Source: Trichomonas vaginalis G3 (Eukaryota; Parabasalia; Trichomonadida; Trichomonadidae). From it: a DNA stretch of 64,000 nt. The stretch spans positions 62,001 through 126,000 of the forward strand of contig NW_026529215.1 of NCBI RefSeq assembly GCF_026262505.1, written 5' to 3'. A program made the translations under genes and the position numbers. Below are positions 32,599 through 42,871 of this stretch, piece by piece (the first letter of the stretch is position 1; each line of letters opens with the position of its first letter). The notes under the pieces are model-generated. The model had not been told where the DNA came from. It saw only the letters and a program-made list of their open reading frames with translations, and did not search any database.

Positions 32599-33129
32599 TT
32601 AAGCGGCATTGTTCTTTGAAATGTGACCAATGATACTAACATCGTCGTCATCGTCATGGTAGGAAACAAAATCTTCTTCGACTTGTGAATAATCATCATT
32701 CAAAACTTCACCGAAAAATTCCAATTTATTGAGTGCAATACAAGGAGGATTTCCAGGGCATGCCTCGTTCTGTATTATTCTGAGATATCTTCCTGTGTAG
32801 TACTTATCCAAGTTGTATTCTTTCTCGTTGCAATATCTCATGTCGTAATCTCTTTCAACTTTGTGAATATCAGTCCAAGTTTTGTTGTCATCGGAGATCT
32901 GCAAGGACCAAGAGAACAGACAACAGTCAGGGCATCCAAGATCTTCGCCTTCGCAGCAACAACCATTGTAACAGCACCCACAACGAATGAAATATCCGTT
33001 GATTTTAAATTTTTTGTGCTGTAGGTTATAAGTAATATAAGGATGCTCATCATAGCTGCAATAACAATTAGAACACCAGTCATATCTCTTATCCCATGGA
33101 TAAATCGAGTATTCTGGTTTAGTTAATTG
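32599..33129 (-). pseudogene. F5/8 type C (discoidin) domain fragment without a start
   Basis: An open minus-strand frame of about 176 codons bounded upstream by TAA at 33130-33132, with no in-frame ATG before the conserved domain. The product contains YPWDKRYDWCSNCYC, HPYITYNLQHKKFKINGYF, a run rich in CC pairs, WSLQISDDNKTWTDIH, YYTGRYLRIIQNEACPG and LNKLEFFGEV, the typical order of a discoidin fold: the ligand-binding hydrophobic loop, W-x-x-Q/S-x-D-x-x-W and the final L-x-x-x-E-x-F/Y-G. An acidic tail with a DDDDD run follows. Such proteins are numerous in trichomonads. The N-terminal part is missing, so it is a truncated gene or a missed first exon. The sequence ACTAAACCAG just upstream loosely resembles a trichomonad 3' splice site, but no GTAYGT donor was found. 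Confidence 0.55.
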
Positions 33130-35062
33130 TTAAGTATCAAAAAGAAAGGAGGTCTGATATAGACAACATATATCGTTGAAGGTTGAAAAAATCTCTAATA
33201 TTTGAGCCCAAAATTTCAAATTTTAATTTTTTGAAAAAAGAGGCCACCCGTATGTACGTTTATTTGAGAGGAGGAGGATTATATTTTTGAAAGGGTGAAA
33301 CATTATGAATATGTTAATTATATAATAATATGTATTATTATAAAAAAGAAAAAATAAAGCATGTTAAAATTTTTCTTTCTTGATTTTTTACAAAATCTAC
33401 TTAGAATTATGCAAAATATGACTAAATAATTATAAATTTCAAGTTAAATTTTAATTTTGATAAATAATTTAAATTTCAAAATATCAAGTTCAGTTCGACT
33501 ATGTATGTAGTAATTCCTCAATAAAGTGCCAAAACCCTATTAAAATATATGAACATTTTCAACATTTTAATGTTTTTATTTAAAAATTTGATGGAATATG
33601 AGCTTCAAACAATTATTATGTAAATAAAAATAATTAAATATATGTATTTATTCGTATTACAACCGTAGTAAGTCGATTCTTCCTTTCTTCTACTGAGATT
33701 TGAATTTGATTTCGAATTGTAAAGAGATTCAAAGGGAAAATACTAGCGGATAAAAACTACCTCCATGAAAGGGTCATAATGGAGTCAAGTTGTATTTTTT
33801 GATATTTTTTGCTTTTCGAGCCTAAATAGGTAGCCAAGATAATGCCTAAAAATAAGGTTCTAAATTCTGAAGTTTACATGATCCTCTCGTGTGCACCCTT
33901 AATTCAGAAAAAAAAAGGTGAGATTTCTAATGAAAATTTGCTTTATTCAGAAAAATATTTTAACTTTTTTTTAGCCGTTGGAAATGAGGATAATGTACAC
34001 ATATTTAGAAGAATATGTGTATTTACTATTTAAACAAATTCTATCAATAATTATTTGAATTAATTAATATTATGAATTATTGCCAAATTTAAAAGTCCAT
34101 AAATTTGGTTCTATTTTGAAAATCTGCTTTATTTTAATCATTAAATTTTATGGGCATAATGCTGTAAGCCAATTATTGAGTATCATATTCAATCATTTCC
34201 GAAAGAATAAGATGTTTTCTTTTAAAATAATGCCAATCTGGATACTTATCTCGTAAAATTGGAATTGTTATTCGAATTTTTTTCTATAGCCAGTTTTGAA
34301 ATAAAATATTTCATATTATTTAGCACTGATTCAAATATGGCATTGACTATTTATAATTACCAAGTAAATTTAATAAATTTAACTATACATACTGTTTATA
34401 AGTCCACTAAGAATGGTCCTGAGGTACATCTTATTATGTTACATAAAAGTGTTACATGCAAAGTCGATCTATACAAACAATATTAAACAGAAAATTAGAT
34501 TTGCCTAAGGATCTTTTCAATACAATTACTTATAACTGGTCCGTAATAAAATTTTTTTTTTAAATAATGAGTTTGGCACTGAATAAAATTCATCAAAAAT
34601 TCTAACTCGTCCTGGAGGTGCATCTAATGCGCTTGTGCAGGATATGGATTCTGATTGAAGATTTAATTTTGAAGAATACGTCAAAATTATGCGACTTGTG
34701 CATAGATTGATTAATAATATCTTGGCTATATCTGTGGCAAAGAGTCTGGTCGGTCATTGATATTTCTCAAGAATCCCATAAGATTCAATCATGTGTAAAT
34801 AACATAATTTAATTATATATATATGATGTATAATAATATCATGCTGTGATTTATATATGTTATCCTATAAGAGTCATGAAATATGAAAAAAGTCACAGAA
34901 TTTTTAGGATTTTAACATTAAACATATGGAAAAGCGTCATACTATCAGCACATTATGTTTGATGAGTAGAATTTATTTGTTAGAGGATAGTCAGATTAAG
35001 ATTATTTCAAATATACTACATCTGAGATATTTGTTGCATTGTTGGACCACAGATTGGGAACT
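33130..35062. other. Large AT-rich spacer
   Basis: No convincing gene. ORFs at 33842-34033 and 34259-34486 have no recognisable domain and match the local AT-rich composition. Confidence 0.5.
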
Positions 35063-35433
35063 AAGACTTAAATGACTCTTAAGAAAGGTTTTTAAGTCTT
35101 TCTTCCTTAATCAGATATTGATTGCAGTCTTGGTTTCTCATCTGAGGTATTTTTCAAGGTATTTTAGTTCAAATAAGGGATAAAGACTTCAGAGTGTGCT
35201 TGAAAGAGTCTTCGAAGACTTTTTTTTTCAATCAGATGTTAATTGCAGTCATCTGAGGTAAACACAAAGATTCTGAACCTCAGGTGAGGGATAAAGACTT
35301 AAAGGATTGCAACAAACAATCTTTCAAGTCTTTTGGCAACAATCAACATCTGATTGTTGACTTTGTTCCTCATTTGAGGTACTTGATAAGGTATTGTACC
35401 TCAGATGAGGAATAAAGACTTAAAAGATGTAGG
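35063..35433. repeat. Degenerate tandem hairpin array, period 111-121 bp
   Basis: AAGACTT anchors recur at about 35063, 35183, 35294 and 35415. Each unit holds one stem-loop made by AAGACTT(A/C)A and its complement further in (TAAGTCTT, GAAGACTT, CAAGTCTT), an intermediate CAATCAGATNTTNATTG block, and a second stem formed by CCTCA-TGAGG sequences (clearest at about 35370-35410). Two hairpins per unit of about 118 bp gives about four per 236 bp, resembling an aged version of the 250-bp cassettes. Copies differ at many sites. Confidence 0.75.
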
Positions 35434-35745
35434 TAGGACGATAGGATTTTTTGGATACCTCTCTTTTGATGTTTTTTGGATTAATTAATAAAAACAATAG
35501 ATGATTTTAACAATTTTATAGAAATCATTGCAATACATGTATCGAATATTAACCAAATTGTCATAATTTCTACAATTATTTACATATTAATTTGATATTT
35601 GATATGAAAGACTAATAAAAATTAATTAAATTAAAAACATCATAAGAAAATTTGTGTATTATATTTTGATTTTGATTCAATTTTCCCAATATTACAAAAA
35701 ATCATTTTCGAATAAAAATACTAAATTTAGAAAACCCAAAAAAAA
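35434..35745. other. Spacer, nothing recognised
   Basis: AT-rich 3' flank of the membrane-protein gene. Confidence 0.5.
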
Positions 35746-37338
35746 CTATAGCATTTGAGGAAAGGTTTGAGAGCTTTGTTCAGCTTTCTTCTTGTTAAGA
35801 ACAAAGCACACAATTACGGCTATAATAGTTCCAACGACAACAAATGCCAAGAGTGCATACAGAACGATTAAACCTGTTGAAATTTCTTTAGATTTACTAT
35901 TTCCTCTTTTGGCTTTTACAGGCTCAACACCATCAATACTAATGGCACCCCACTCATCTGGAATTTTTCCTGTATACTGTGGGAATAAGAATTCTTCATC
36001 TTCATATGATGATTTTCCTTCTGAAACTGTAATCTTATAGTCACCTTCTTTAACATTAACTCCTATTTCGAAAGAATCTGATCCATTTGTAGCTATTGTT
36101 GTATTTTGTTTTATATAACGTCTTGTTTGTTCATTCTTTCTTGAAATATATATATCATTCTGGGACTCAATATAAAGAGACAATGGTTTCAATGATATAA
36201 ATGAATAACCAACTGGCTGTTTATTTGTAACTTTTCCAGAAAATGTTCCATTACTTGTTGTACTTACATATGATGTCCTATCACTTGTTGTCGGCATTAT
36301 TTTTGAAACCTGAATCTTGCAATCACTTTCTTCAGAACAAATTGTTTTTGAATAAATATTTGATTGATCATCATTTACTGATATAAATAATGGATTATTT
36401 GATTGAAATGTTCCTTGGTTTTTTCTAACATTATTGATAAATATGCCAGATGTATGGTAATTCTTATCTCCAGAGATAATCATAGGAGTTGATGATTTTA
36501 AGCATTCACCATGTTTGAGATTGAATGTTTTCACTAAAATATCATCTTTTGTATATGAATACTTGCATTCAGAATAATATGATGCATCAATTTCATCTTG
36601 TATTGCTCTTTCACGGTTATAATCAGCATCTGTTGCTTCTTTGTAAGATATTGGTCCATTATATGGAGGAACGACACCGCTATAATATGGAAGTTGATTA
36701 GAATCAAAAATATGACTAAATGACGGTGTATTGAATTTGATTTTTGTGTTGGTAGGTTCTTTAGCTATCCACCAGTATGTTGATGGAATGTTTGATGTAA
36801 CTGTTTGTTGCTCGGATGTCCAAAATGCTCCATCCATTACTAATTCAATTGTACGATTCGAATCAAATGTAATTGATTGTGATTGATGCTTCATAAGGAA
36901 AGTTATAATGACCCTTTTGTTATTACCTGAATTTATATTTAGCTTTCCTTCATAACTATTCACAATATATGTCTCTATTCGATCTCGTGATTCATCAATT
37001 ACCATGTAATAAAGATACATATCTTCGCTAGCATTAACAGCAGAAATCTTGTAATAATTGTAATTAGTACTGTTACTATTCAAAAAAATTGGATTTTCTG
37101 TTTCATATTTTATTTCATTACTTAATTTTATTTGATCACCTTCCTTTGTTGATGTTTTGTATGATACATTAAACTTTGTTTTATGTAAATATGTTCCAAT
37201 CATTGCAGTCTGATTTGTGGTAAAGCATTCTCCTTTTGGTATTTTAATTGTTTGAAACACATATTTGTCGTCTCTATATGGTGTTACTGTGCATTCTGGA
37301 AATGCATCTTCAAATGCTAAAATTCCAATAAGAAACAT
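35746..37338 (-). CDS. Type I membrane protein with a duplicated Cys-containing ectodomain
   Basis: A 530-aa protein from ATG 37338, with a good Inr at 37344-37349. It has a short hydrophobic N-terminus (MFLIGILAFEDAFP) as a likely signal peptide and a long ectodomain rich in S, T, N and Y. One strong transmembrane helix lies near residues 488-513 (GLIVLYALLAFVVVGTII), followed by a basic stop-transfer (NKKK) and a 13-residue tail. The ectodomain contains two related modules: E-C, about 20 residues, then G-E-C-x-T/S, at about residues 15-40 (ending KGECFTT) and again at about 257-283 (ECKYSYTKDD to HGECLKSS), each followed by an NPIFL/NPLFI segment. The family is unknown to me; a surface role is inferred. 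It is co-oriented with its paralogue at 37566-39194. Confidence 0.85.
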   Translation of the reverse strand: MFLIGILAFEDAFPECTVTPYRDDKYVFQTIKIPKGECFTTNQTAMIGTYLHKTKFNVSYKTSTKEGDQIKLSNEIKYETENPIFLNSNSTNYNYYKISAVNASEDMYLYYMVIDESRDRIETYIVNSYEGKLNINSGNNKRVIITFLMKHQSQSITFDSNRTIELVMDGAFWTSEQQTVTSNIPSTYWWIAKEPTNTKIKFNTPSFSHIFDSNQLPYYSGVVPPYNGPISYKEATDADYNRERAIQDEIDASYYSECKYSYTKDDILVKTFNLKHGECLKSSTPMIISGDKNYHTSGIFINNVRKNQGTFQSNNPLFISVNDDQSNIYSKTICSEESDCKIQVSKIMPTTSDRTSYVSTTSNGTFSGKVTNKQPVGYSFISLKPLSLYIESQNDIYISRKNEQTRRYIKQNTTIATNGSDSFEIGVNVKEGDYKITVSEGKSSYEDEEFLFPQYTGKIPDEWGAISIDGVEPVKAKRGNSKSKEISTGLIVLYALLAFVVVGTIIAVIVCFVLNKKKAEQSSQTFPQML

Positions 37339-37343
37339 TTAAA

Positions 37344-37349
37344 AAATGA
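37344..37349 (-). promoter_or_regulatory. Inr TCATTT
   Basis: Minus-strand TCATTT, 9 nt before the ATG of the 530-aa membrane protein. Confidence 0.6.
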
Positions 37350-37565
37350 AATTCTTAAGTTTACATTAACTGACCAAATTTGTAGAAATCAAAGATTCAT
37401 ATGTCATTTAATTAAACTTAAAAATATGATAATTAACTTACTAATTAAAAATCAATTTTTAATTTTACGATAAAAATTTGAGCACATTGAGTTTTATGCC
37501 TGACATTTGGCAAGTTATGATATTATTATGGGAAAAAAGTAAATACTTAATTATTTATTTTAAGT

Positions 37566-39194
37566 TTATGGTTCGGCTGCTGTTTCTTGTGTGTTTTCTG
37601 AATCTTTCTTCTTCTTCTTGATGACAAAGAATACAACAACTCCGACAATTGCTCCAATAACAATTAGAGCAATGACTATATAAAGAGCCATCATTGCCCC
37701 TGGACCACTTGGCTTTCTGCTATTTTCTTCATCTTCGTTGCCTCCTTGTGGTTTAACTGTTTTAACACCAGAAACATCAACTGCACCTGATTTTAACGGA
37801 ACTTCACCTGAATATTCGGGGAAGTAAAAAACTTCATCTGCGGATGATGCCTTTCCTTCGATGATTGTTATTTTATATTCACTGTCTAACATATCTCTGT
37901 GCAATACAAATGCATCTGAGCCTTGTGTAAGGATCGTTTTTTCTGGCTTGATTAATTCGTATTTTAATGTGTTCTTTCGAGAAAGATATACACCATTTTG
38001 GGATTCAATCTTGATTATCAATGGTTTCAGTGAAACGAATGAATGTCCTTTGCTCATTAATTTTGTGACTGGTTCTGAAATAGGATCTTTATTTGTTGTA
38101 GTCACAAATGACGTTGTTTGATCTGTTGTTGGCATAATCTTTGATACTTGGACTGAACATTCTTTTGCTTCATAACACGTGATCTTCGAATAAACATTAT
38201 GTTCTTCATCTTTTACTGACAAGAACAATGGACTTTGTGATTTAAATGAACCAGCTTCTCTTCCATCACTTTTAATGATAACTCCATCAGCATAATAATC
38301 TTTATTTCCAGAAAGTATTACTGGTGTTGATGTTCGTAAGCATTCACCTGACTTAAGATTGAATGTTTTGACTGTATTGTCTTTCCTTGTGTATGAGTAT
38401 TTGCATTCAGAATAGTATGATGCATCTTCTTGGTCTTGTAATGCCTGATCACGTTCGAATATTGCATTCTTTGCTATGTGATATGCAATTGGTCCATTGA
38501 TTAGAGGAACAATTCCTGCATAAAATGGGAGTTGATTCTCATCAAAGATTGAATTCCATGATGGAGTTGAATATGAAATTTTTGATTTAGTTGGTTGACT
38601 GAACTTCATTCTAAAATTCTGTGGATTTGACGAGGTTAAAGTATGAGAGCTTGAGCCCCAATTAATATCACCATATTGAACACTAATACTAACATTTGAA
38701 TCGATTGTTACACTTTGCTCTTGATGCTTTAAGATGAAGGCAAGATTAACCTCTTTGTCTTTGTCAGAAACTATTGTAACAGAACCAGAATAAGAATTGA
38801 TAATGAAACTATCCTGATTTGTATATTCGTCTCTAGAAGTTGGATTAATTGAAGAGAAGTAAAGAACAAGCTCCTCTTGAGGATTAACAGCCTGTATCTT
38901 GTAATATATCATTGAGCTTCCGTCTTTATTTAAAAATATTGGATTTTGAAATTCATATTGAATTTCGTTACTATATTTCAGTTCATCGTTTTCTATTGTT
39001 GCGGTTTTGTAAGATACTTTATATTTGCTTTCATTACCATAGGTTCCTAACATTGCATTATAGGTTGTTGTCATGCATTCACCAGCAGGAATTTTAATTG
39101 ATTGAAATACATAATTTCTAGTACCTTCGTTGTTCGTGATAGTACATTCTGGGAATGCATCATTGATTATTGCAAGAAGTCCGAACAGAAACAT
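37566..39194 (-). CDS. Type I membrane protein, paralogue of 35746-37338
   Basis: A 542-aa protein from ATG 39194, with its Inr at 39198-39203. It has the same plan as its downstream neighbour: signal-like MFLFGLLAIINDAFP, first module with PAGECMTT followed by QNPIFL, second module with ECKYSYTRKD, SGECLRTS and QSPLFL, then HSFVSLKPL, a transmembrane helix near residues 495-520 (MMALYIVIALIVIGAIVGVV) and a basic cytosolic tail (IKKKKKDSENTQ). Identity to the paralogue is high enough to show a tandem duplication but old enough for many substitutions. No enzymatic motif. Function unknown; the pair probably belongs to a larger trichomonad surface family. Confidence 0.85.
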   Translation of the reverse strand: MFLFGLLAIINDAFPECTITNNEGTRNYVFQSIKIPAGECMTTTYNAMLGTYGNESKYKVSYKTATIENDELKYSNEIQYEFQNPIFLNKDGSSMIYYKIQAVNPQEELVLYFSSINPTSRDEYTNQDSFIINSYSGSVTIVSDKDKEVNLAFILKHQEQSVTIDSNVSISVQYGDINWGSSSHTLTSSNPQNFRMKFSQPTKSKISYSTPSWNSIFDENQLPFYAGIVPLINGPIAYHIAKNAIFERDQALQDQEDASYYSECKYSYTRKDNTVKTFNLKSGECLRTSTPVILSGNKDYYADGVIIKSDGREAGSFKSQSPLFLSVKDEEHNVYSKITCYEAKECSVQVSKIMPTTDQTTSFVTTTNKDPISEPVTKLMSKGHSFVSLKPLIIKIESQNGVYLSRKNTLKYELIKPEKTILTQGSDAFVLHRDMLDSEYKITIIEGKASSADEVFYFPEYSGEVPLKSGAVDVSGVKTVKPQGGNEDEENSRKPSGPGAMMALYIVIALIVIGAIVGVVVFFVIKKKKKDSENTQETAAEP

Positions 39195-39197
39195 CTA

Positions 39198-39203
39198 AAA
39201 TGA
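39198..39203 (-). promoter_or_regulatory. Inr TCATTT
   Basis: Minus-strand TCATTT, 7 nt before the ATG of the 542-aa membrane protein. Confidence 0.6.
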
Positions 39204-40155
39204 AGTCATTCATAATTCAAAAGTTTACATTCAATGACCAACCAAATCAATCTTTGTTTCATTTATAAAACAATTATATGATAGTTGCGCATCTAGGACT
39301 GACGATGATCATAAAATGACACATTGAAATGTTAACTTTTTCCTCTGAAATTAGAAAAAAAAATACGCCGTTGGTAAATTGAATGATAGCCATTTAATAT
39401 CGTTTATTAATCATTCATTTAGTAGTGTATTAATTTTCCCGTTTTAAATTTCCGAAAAGCAAATATTTTTTTACTTAAGATTTAATCTGTTTTGCATGAT
39501 TTAAATTAATTCGAGAAAAGAATTTGAATGGAAGTAACAGTTTTCGTCATATGACTAACTTAGATATATCGCGCTGAATATATAGCTGCATAAAGTCATT
39601 ACAATTACCTCCAAGGCGCTCTTAAATTTAGTAATTCAATTTTTTGAGACATCTATTGAAAAACTGATGTAACTCCTTAGAATCTTTTTTTCATTGTATA
39701 TTGTATAATTTTATGCATAACTCTTTTATGTAAAGATCTAACTCATGATTTATTTCACGAATACTGAAAAATTGGGATTTAACTCCCAAGATTTAAAATT
39801 TAAAAATATTTTTTTTGTAAACTAAGTTTTTAATTCTATGCATATTGATATAAATTCTATAAAAACTTCGACAATTTTGTTATTATTGAATGAAAATGTT
39901 TATTAAAATAAATATATAATTATTTCTTTAATTTTTCCAAGATTGTGTAGCACATCGAATATTCCATATGAATATATCATGAATACTAATTTAATTTATT
40001 ATTGAAGAATTTTTATAAAAAACGAAAAGTTGGTTGGCATCTATATCATAATATGTATCGTGAGAGTTATTGAAATTAAAATGTCCTTTGAAAAGTTAAA
40101 TCGAAATTAATATAATATTTTTTATAATTCGTAACAAAAAAATACAAAAAAGAAT
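39204..40155. other. AT-rich spacer, nothing recognised
   Basis: Upstream region of the membrane-protein pair and 3' flank of the WD40 gene; no ORF or repeat of note. Confidence 0.5.
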
Positions 40156-41094
40156 TTATTGGTTATAACTTAATGATAATATGTCAACTTTTCCTTGGCA
40201 TCCAACAGCCAAAATGCCTTGTCCAAGGGAAATAGATTCAATCGGAGCTTCTGCATCATAAATATCGAGAGCATTAGCTGTTTCTAAGTTTGTCTCAAAT
40301 ACATGGCCATCTGCCGAACTCGTGTAAATGATCTGTCCAATTCTTGACCAAATAACGCCAGTAACTTGTCCACCATGAGGAGATGTGAAAGCGTAAGGTA
40401 TGCATGGTCTTCTAGTATCTACGACTGTTGCTGATTTTGATTCTCTGGCGAAGAGAGAAATCTTATTTGGTTCTATTGGATAAACAGAGACTCTCATTAG
40501 AGGCATTGCTGTTTGGAAGTATATGTAAGACGAAGTTGGATCTCTGAGATCAAGAAGTCTTAATGATCCATCAAAACCTGCTGTAACAAATGTTGATGGA
40601 CCTCCACAGAAGCAAATATCGTGAACTGGATGATCATGAGCAATAAATTTATTTATTGGTGCTCCAGTCTCAATATTTATTGGTGTTGCTGTGCCATCTG
40701 TGGAACCTGCAATAACTAATTGTTCATTATACGCTGACCAGTCGAAACAAGTGACTGGATCACTAGATGTATTAATTTCTATGTGATTTGTTTCCATTAA
40801 CGTGTCTTGATTAAGCGAAAATAAGTGAATTCCGTCTCCCGAAGAAATTAAGTTTGTTGTGAGGTTTTTTGATTCTTGCGGATTGAACATAACTTTAGTT
40901 TGAGGAAATCTCATGCGCATTATGCATTCTTGATCTATCGATGCACCTACAAGACGACAGGTGTTTATCACATTTTCTGGCCCTGTTTCAAATGAAGAAA
41001 TTGCAAGACGAGTCTCAGTTGCAAAAGGTGCATTAAAACTTAAGCCAAAAGGAGCAAATGGGACAGAAATTGATTTATCAAGAGATGCGCACAT
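40156..41094 (-). CDS. WD40 protein of the DCAF7/WDR68 (AN11/TTG1) family
   Basis: A 312-aa beta-propeller protein from ATG 41094. Diagnostic stretches match the WDR68 family order: DPVTCFDWSAYNEQLVIAGS, then NIETGAPINKFIAHDHPVHD, FVTAGFDGSLRLLDLRDP, PLMRVSVYPIEPNKIS, VDTRRPCIPYAFTSPHGG and VTGVIWSRIGQIIYTSSADG. The family members are scaffolds for DYRK/HIPK kinases and CUL4-DDB1 and are highly conserved in eukaryotes. The length is a little below the usual 340 or so residues, mainly from a shorter N-terminus. It is divergent from the RFC2 gene across an 800-bp spacer. No clear Inr is seen; CCATAA lies about 18 nt upstream. Confidence 0.8.
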   Translation of the reverse strand: MCASLDKSISVPFAPFGLSFNAPFATETRLAISSFETGPENVINTCRLVGASIDQECIMRMRFPQTKVMFNPQESKNLTTNLISSGDGIHLFSLNQDTLMETNHIEINTSSDPVTCFDWSAYNEQLVIAGSTDGTATPINIETGAPINKFIAHDHPVHDICFCGGPSTFVTAGFDGSLRLLDLRDPTSSYIYFQTAMPLMRVSVYPIEPNKISLFARESKSATVVDTRRPCIPYAFTSPHGGQVTGVIWSRIGQIIYTSSADGHVFETNLETANALDIYDAEAPIESISLGQGILAVGCQGKVDILSLSYNQ

Positions 41095-41890
41095 AAAAAT
41101 TAATTATGGTGGAAAAGTGCCAATGTAAATCTTTTTCTCTCAATTATTTCAATGAGAATTGCATCACAAATTTCACCCTCATTTCTTGGTAATTGCAAAT
41201 AACTCGAGAAATGAAATTATTTCATTTTTTGATAGTTTATAATAAATTGACATCAAGAAATACCGAGTACAGGAATATGAATATATCAGGAACTGATCCT
41301 ATAGTAACAGCCTTTTGTAACAGTACTATACGATTCTTTAAGTTATTCAACTTTTTGAAAGAAATAAATCCAAGAAAATTTATGATTCATTAAGTAAAGT
41401 ATTTGTAGTGAAAAATGGTTATTTTTCGAGTTATATGATTTACCTTGATATGCTTTTATAGTATTTCAGTATTAGTCAAGAAAATGATAACAAAATATAT
41501 ATTTACATTAAAATAGCATAATTAAAGCGAACGAAAAATATTATACTTCCTTATTGTATTCACAGGATTATATTGATGACCCTATAGTTCATATAGAAAT
41601 CAAAAATACAGATCGAATTGCAAGCTCAAATATATATTTGGTATGAGTTGCATATGTCACTGTTTGTTAAAGTGCAAGTTAAGTTATGTGATTGATACTT
41701 TGATGATATAATAAGATTTTAGAAAAAAATGATACGATTATAGTCAAAATAAGACAGCATTTATAATGGAAAATCAAATCACTGATTAGATGTCGATACC
41801 TATATTCAACTAAAATAACGATATTTGATAAATCGGAAAAGCTAAGTTCCTCTTCAGTTTACAATTTGTCGATTATTTTTCTATTATTTT
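41095..41890. other. Spacer between divergent WDR68-like and RFC2 genes
   Basis: Presumably holds both promoters. No motif beyond the RFC2 Inr was recognised; the 66-codon ORF at 41193-41393 is not convincing. Confidence 0.5.
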
Positions 41891-41896
41891 TCACTG
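41891..41896 (+). promoter_or_regulatory. Inr-like TCACTG abutting the RFC2 ATG
   Basis: TTTTTCACTG ends directly at the ATG, which would give a leader of only 4 nt, within the known short range for this organism. Confidence 0.5.
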
Positions 41897-42871
41897 ATGT
41901 CTCAGAGCCAGCCATGGGTTGAGAAATATCGTCCACGCGTCCTCGATGATGTTGTAGGAAACACAGCCGTCATCGAACGTCTTCGTGCTTTGGCCGCTGA
42001 AGGCAATATTCCAAATCTTATTCTTACCGGCCCTCCTGGCTGTGGTAAGACAACATCATTACTTGCACTTTGCCACCAGCTTCTTGGTGATAAAGAAAAA
42101 GATGCTGTTATCGAGTTAAACGCTTCTGATGATAGAGGAATTGACGTTGTTCGTAAGAACATCAAAGAATTCGCAAAGAGACATGTTGCTCTTCCAGAAG
42201 GACGCCACAAAGTTGTACTTTTGGATGAATCAGACTCAATGACTGATGCAGCACAACAAGCTATGCGTCGTATCATGGAAAACTACACAAAAACTACAAG
42301 ATTCGTCTTCGCTTGCAACCAGAGTGAGAAAGTTATCGAACCAATACAATCTCGTTGTGCAATTGTCAGATTTTCAAGAGTTGAAGAAAACGAAATTGCA
42401 GCACGTCTCATGAAGATCTGCGAGTTAGAAGGATTCAAACCAGAGTCAGAAGGCATTGCTACACTTGCTAGATTGGCTGATGGAGATATGAGAACTGCTA
42501 TCAACGGTCTTCAGTCAACATACGTTAGATATGGACTTGTTACACAAGAAAACGTTCTTGCTACAGTTGATATACCTAATCCAACAGCTATAGCAGACAT
42601 ATTCACAGCTTTATCAACAGATAACTTCCGTAACGCTCTTATTATACTAAATGGACTTGAAAAGCGTGGACATTCACCATCAGATATAGTGAAATCCCTC
42701 TTTTCGTTCGTCCGCCGTACAGATACGATCCAAGAGAAGCTAAAACTCAATTTACTTAAGGAAATTGGTCTCGCCCAGATGCGTGTTTCACAGGGAATGT
42801 CCTCTAACCTCCAACTTGATGGACTTCTTGCTACTTTGTTTAAAGTCTATCATCAGGCCCCACAACAGTAA
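41897..42871 (+). CDS. RFC2: Replication factor C subunit 2 (clamp-loader AAA+ ATPase)
   Basis: A 324-aa protein from ATG 41897. It opens with PWVEKYRPRVLDDVVGN (RFC box II). Walker A GPPGCGKTT is at 45-53, ELNASDDRGIDVVR at 73-86, Walker B VLLDESDSMT at about 107-116 (DESD in place of the usual DEAD), the SRC arginine-finger motif IQSRC at 150-154, then GDMRTAINGLQST. Order and length fit the small RFC subunits, and PWVEKYRP, ASDDRGIDVVR and LDESDSMTDAAQQAMRRIME match human RFC2 (yeast Rfc4) best. It loads PCNA on primed DNA as part of the RFC pentamer in the nucleus. Codon use is more GC-rich than its neighbours, as expected for a well-expressed gene. Confidence 0.92.
   Translation: MSQSQPWVEKYRPRVLDDVVGNTAVIERLRALAAEGNIPNLILTGPPGCGKTTSLLALCHQLLGDKEKDAVIELNASDDRGIDVVRKNIKEFAKRHVALPEGRHKVVLLDESDSMTDAAQQAMRRIMENYTKTTRFVFACNQSEKVIEPIQSRCAIVRFSRVEENEIAARLMKICELEGFKPESEGIATLARLADGDMRTAINGLQSTYVRYGLVTQENVLATVDIPNPTAIADIFTALSTDNFRNALIILNGLEKRGHSPSDIVKSLFSFVRRTDTIQEKLKLNLLKEIGLAQMRVSQGMSSNLQLDGLLATLFKVYHQAPQQ

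Noticed and set aside
33842-34486. Two short ORFs in the spacer before the decayed hairpin array
   Set aside because: One starts at TTG; neither has an Inr, a domain or non-random composition.
41902-42750. Three minus-strand ORFs across RFC2
   Set aside because: Antisense shadows of a conserved housekeeping gene.
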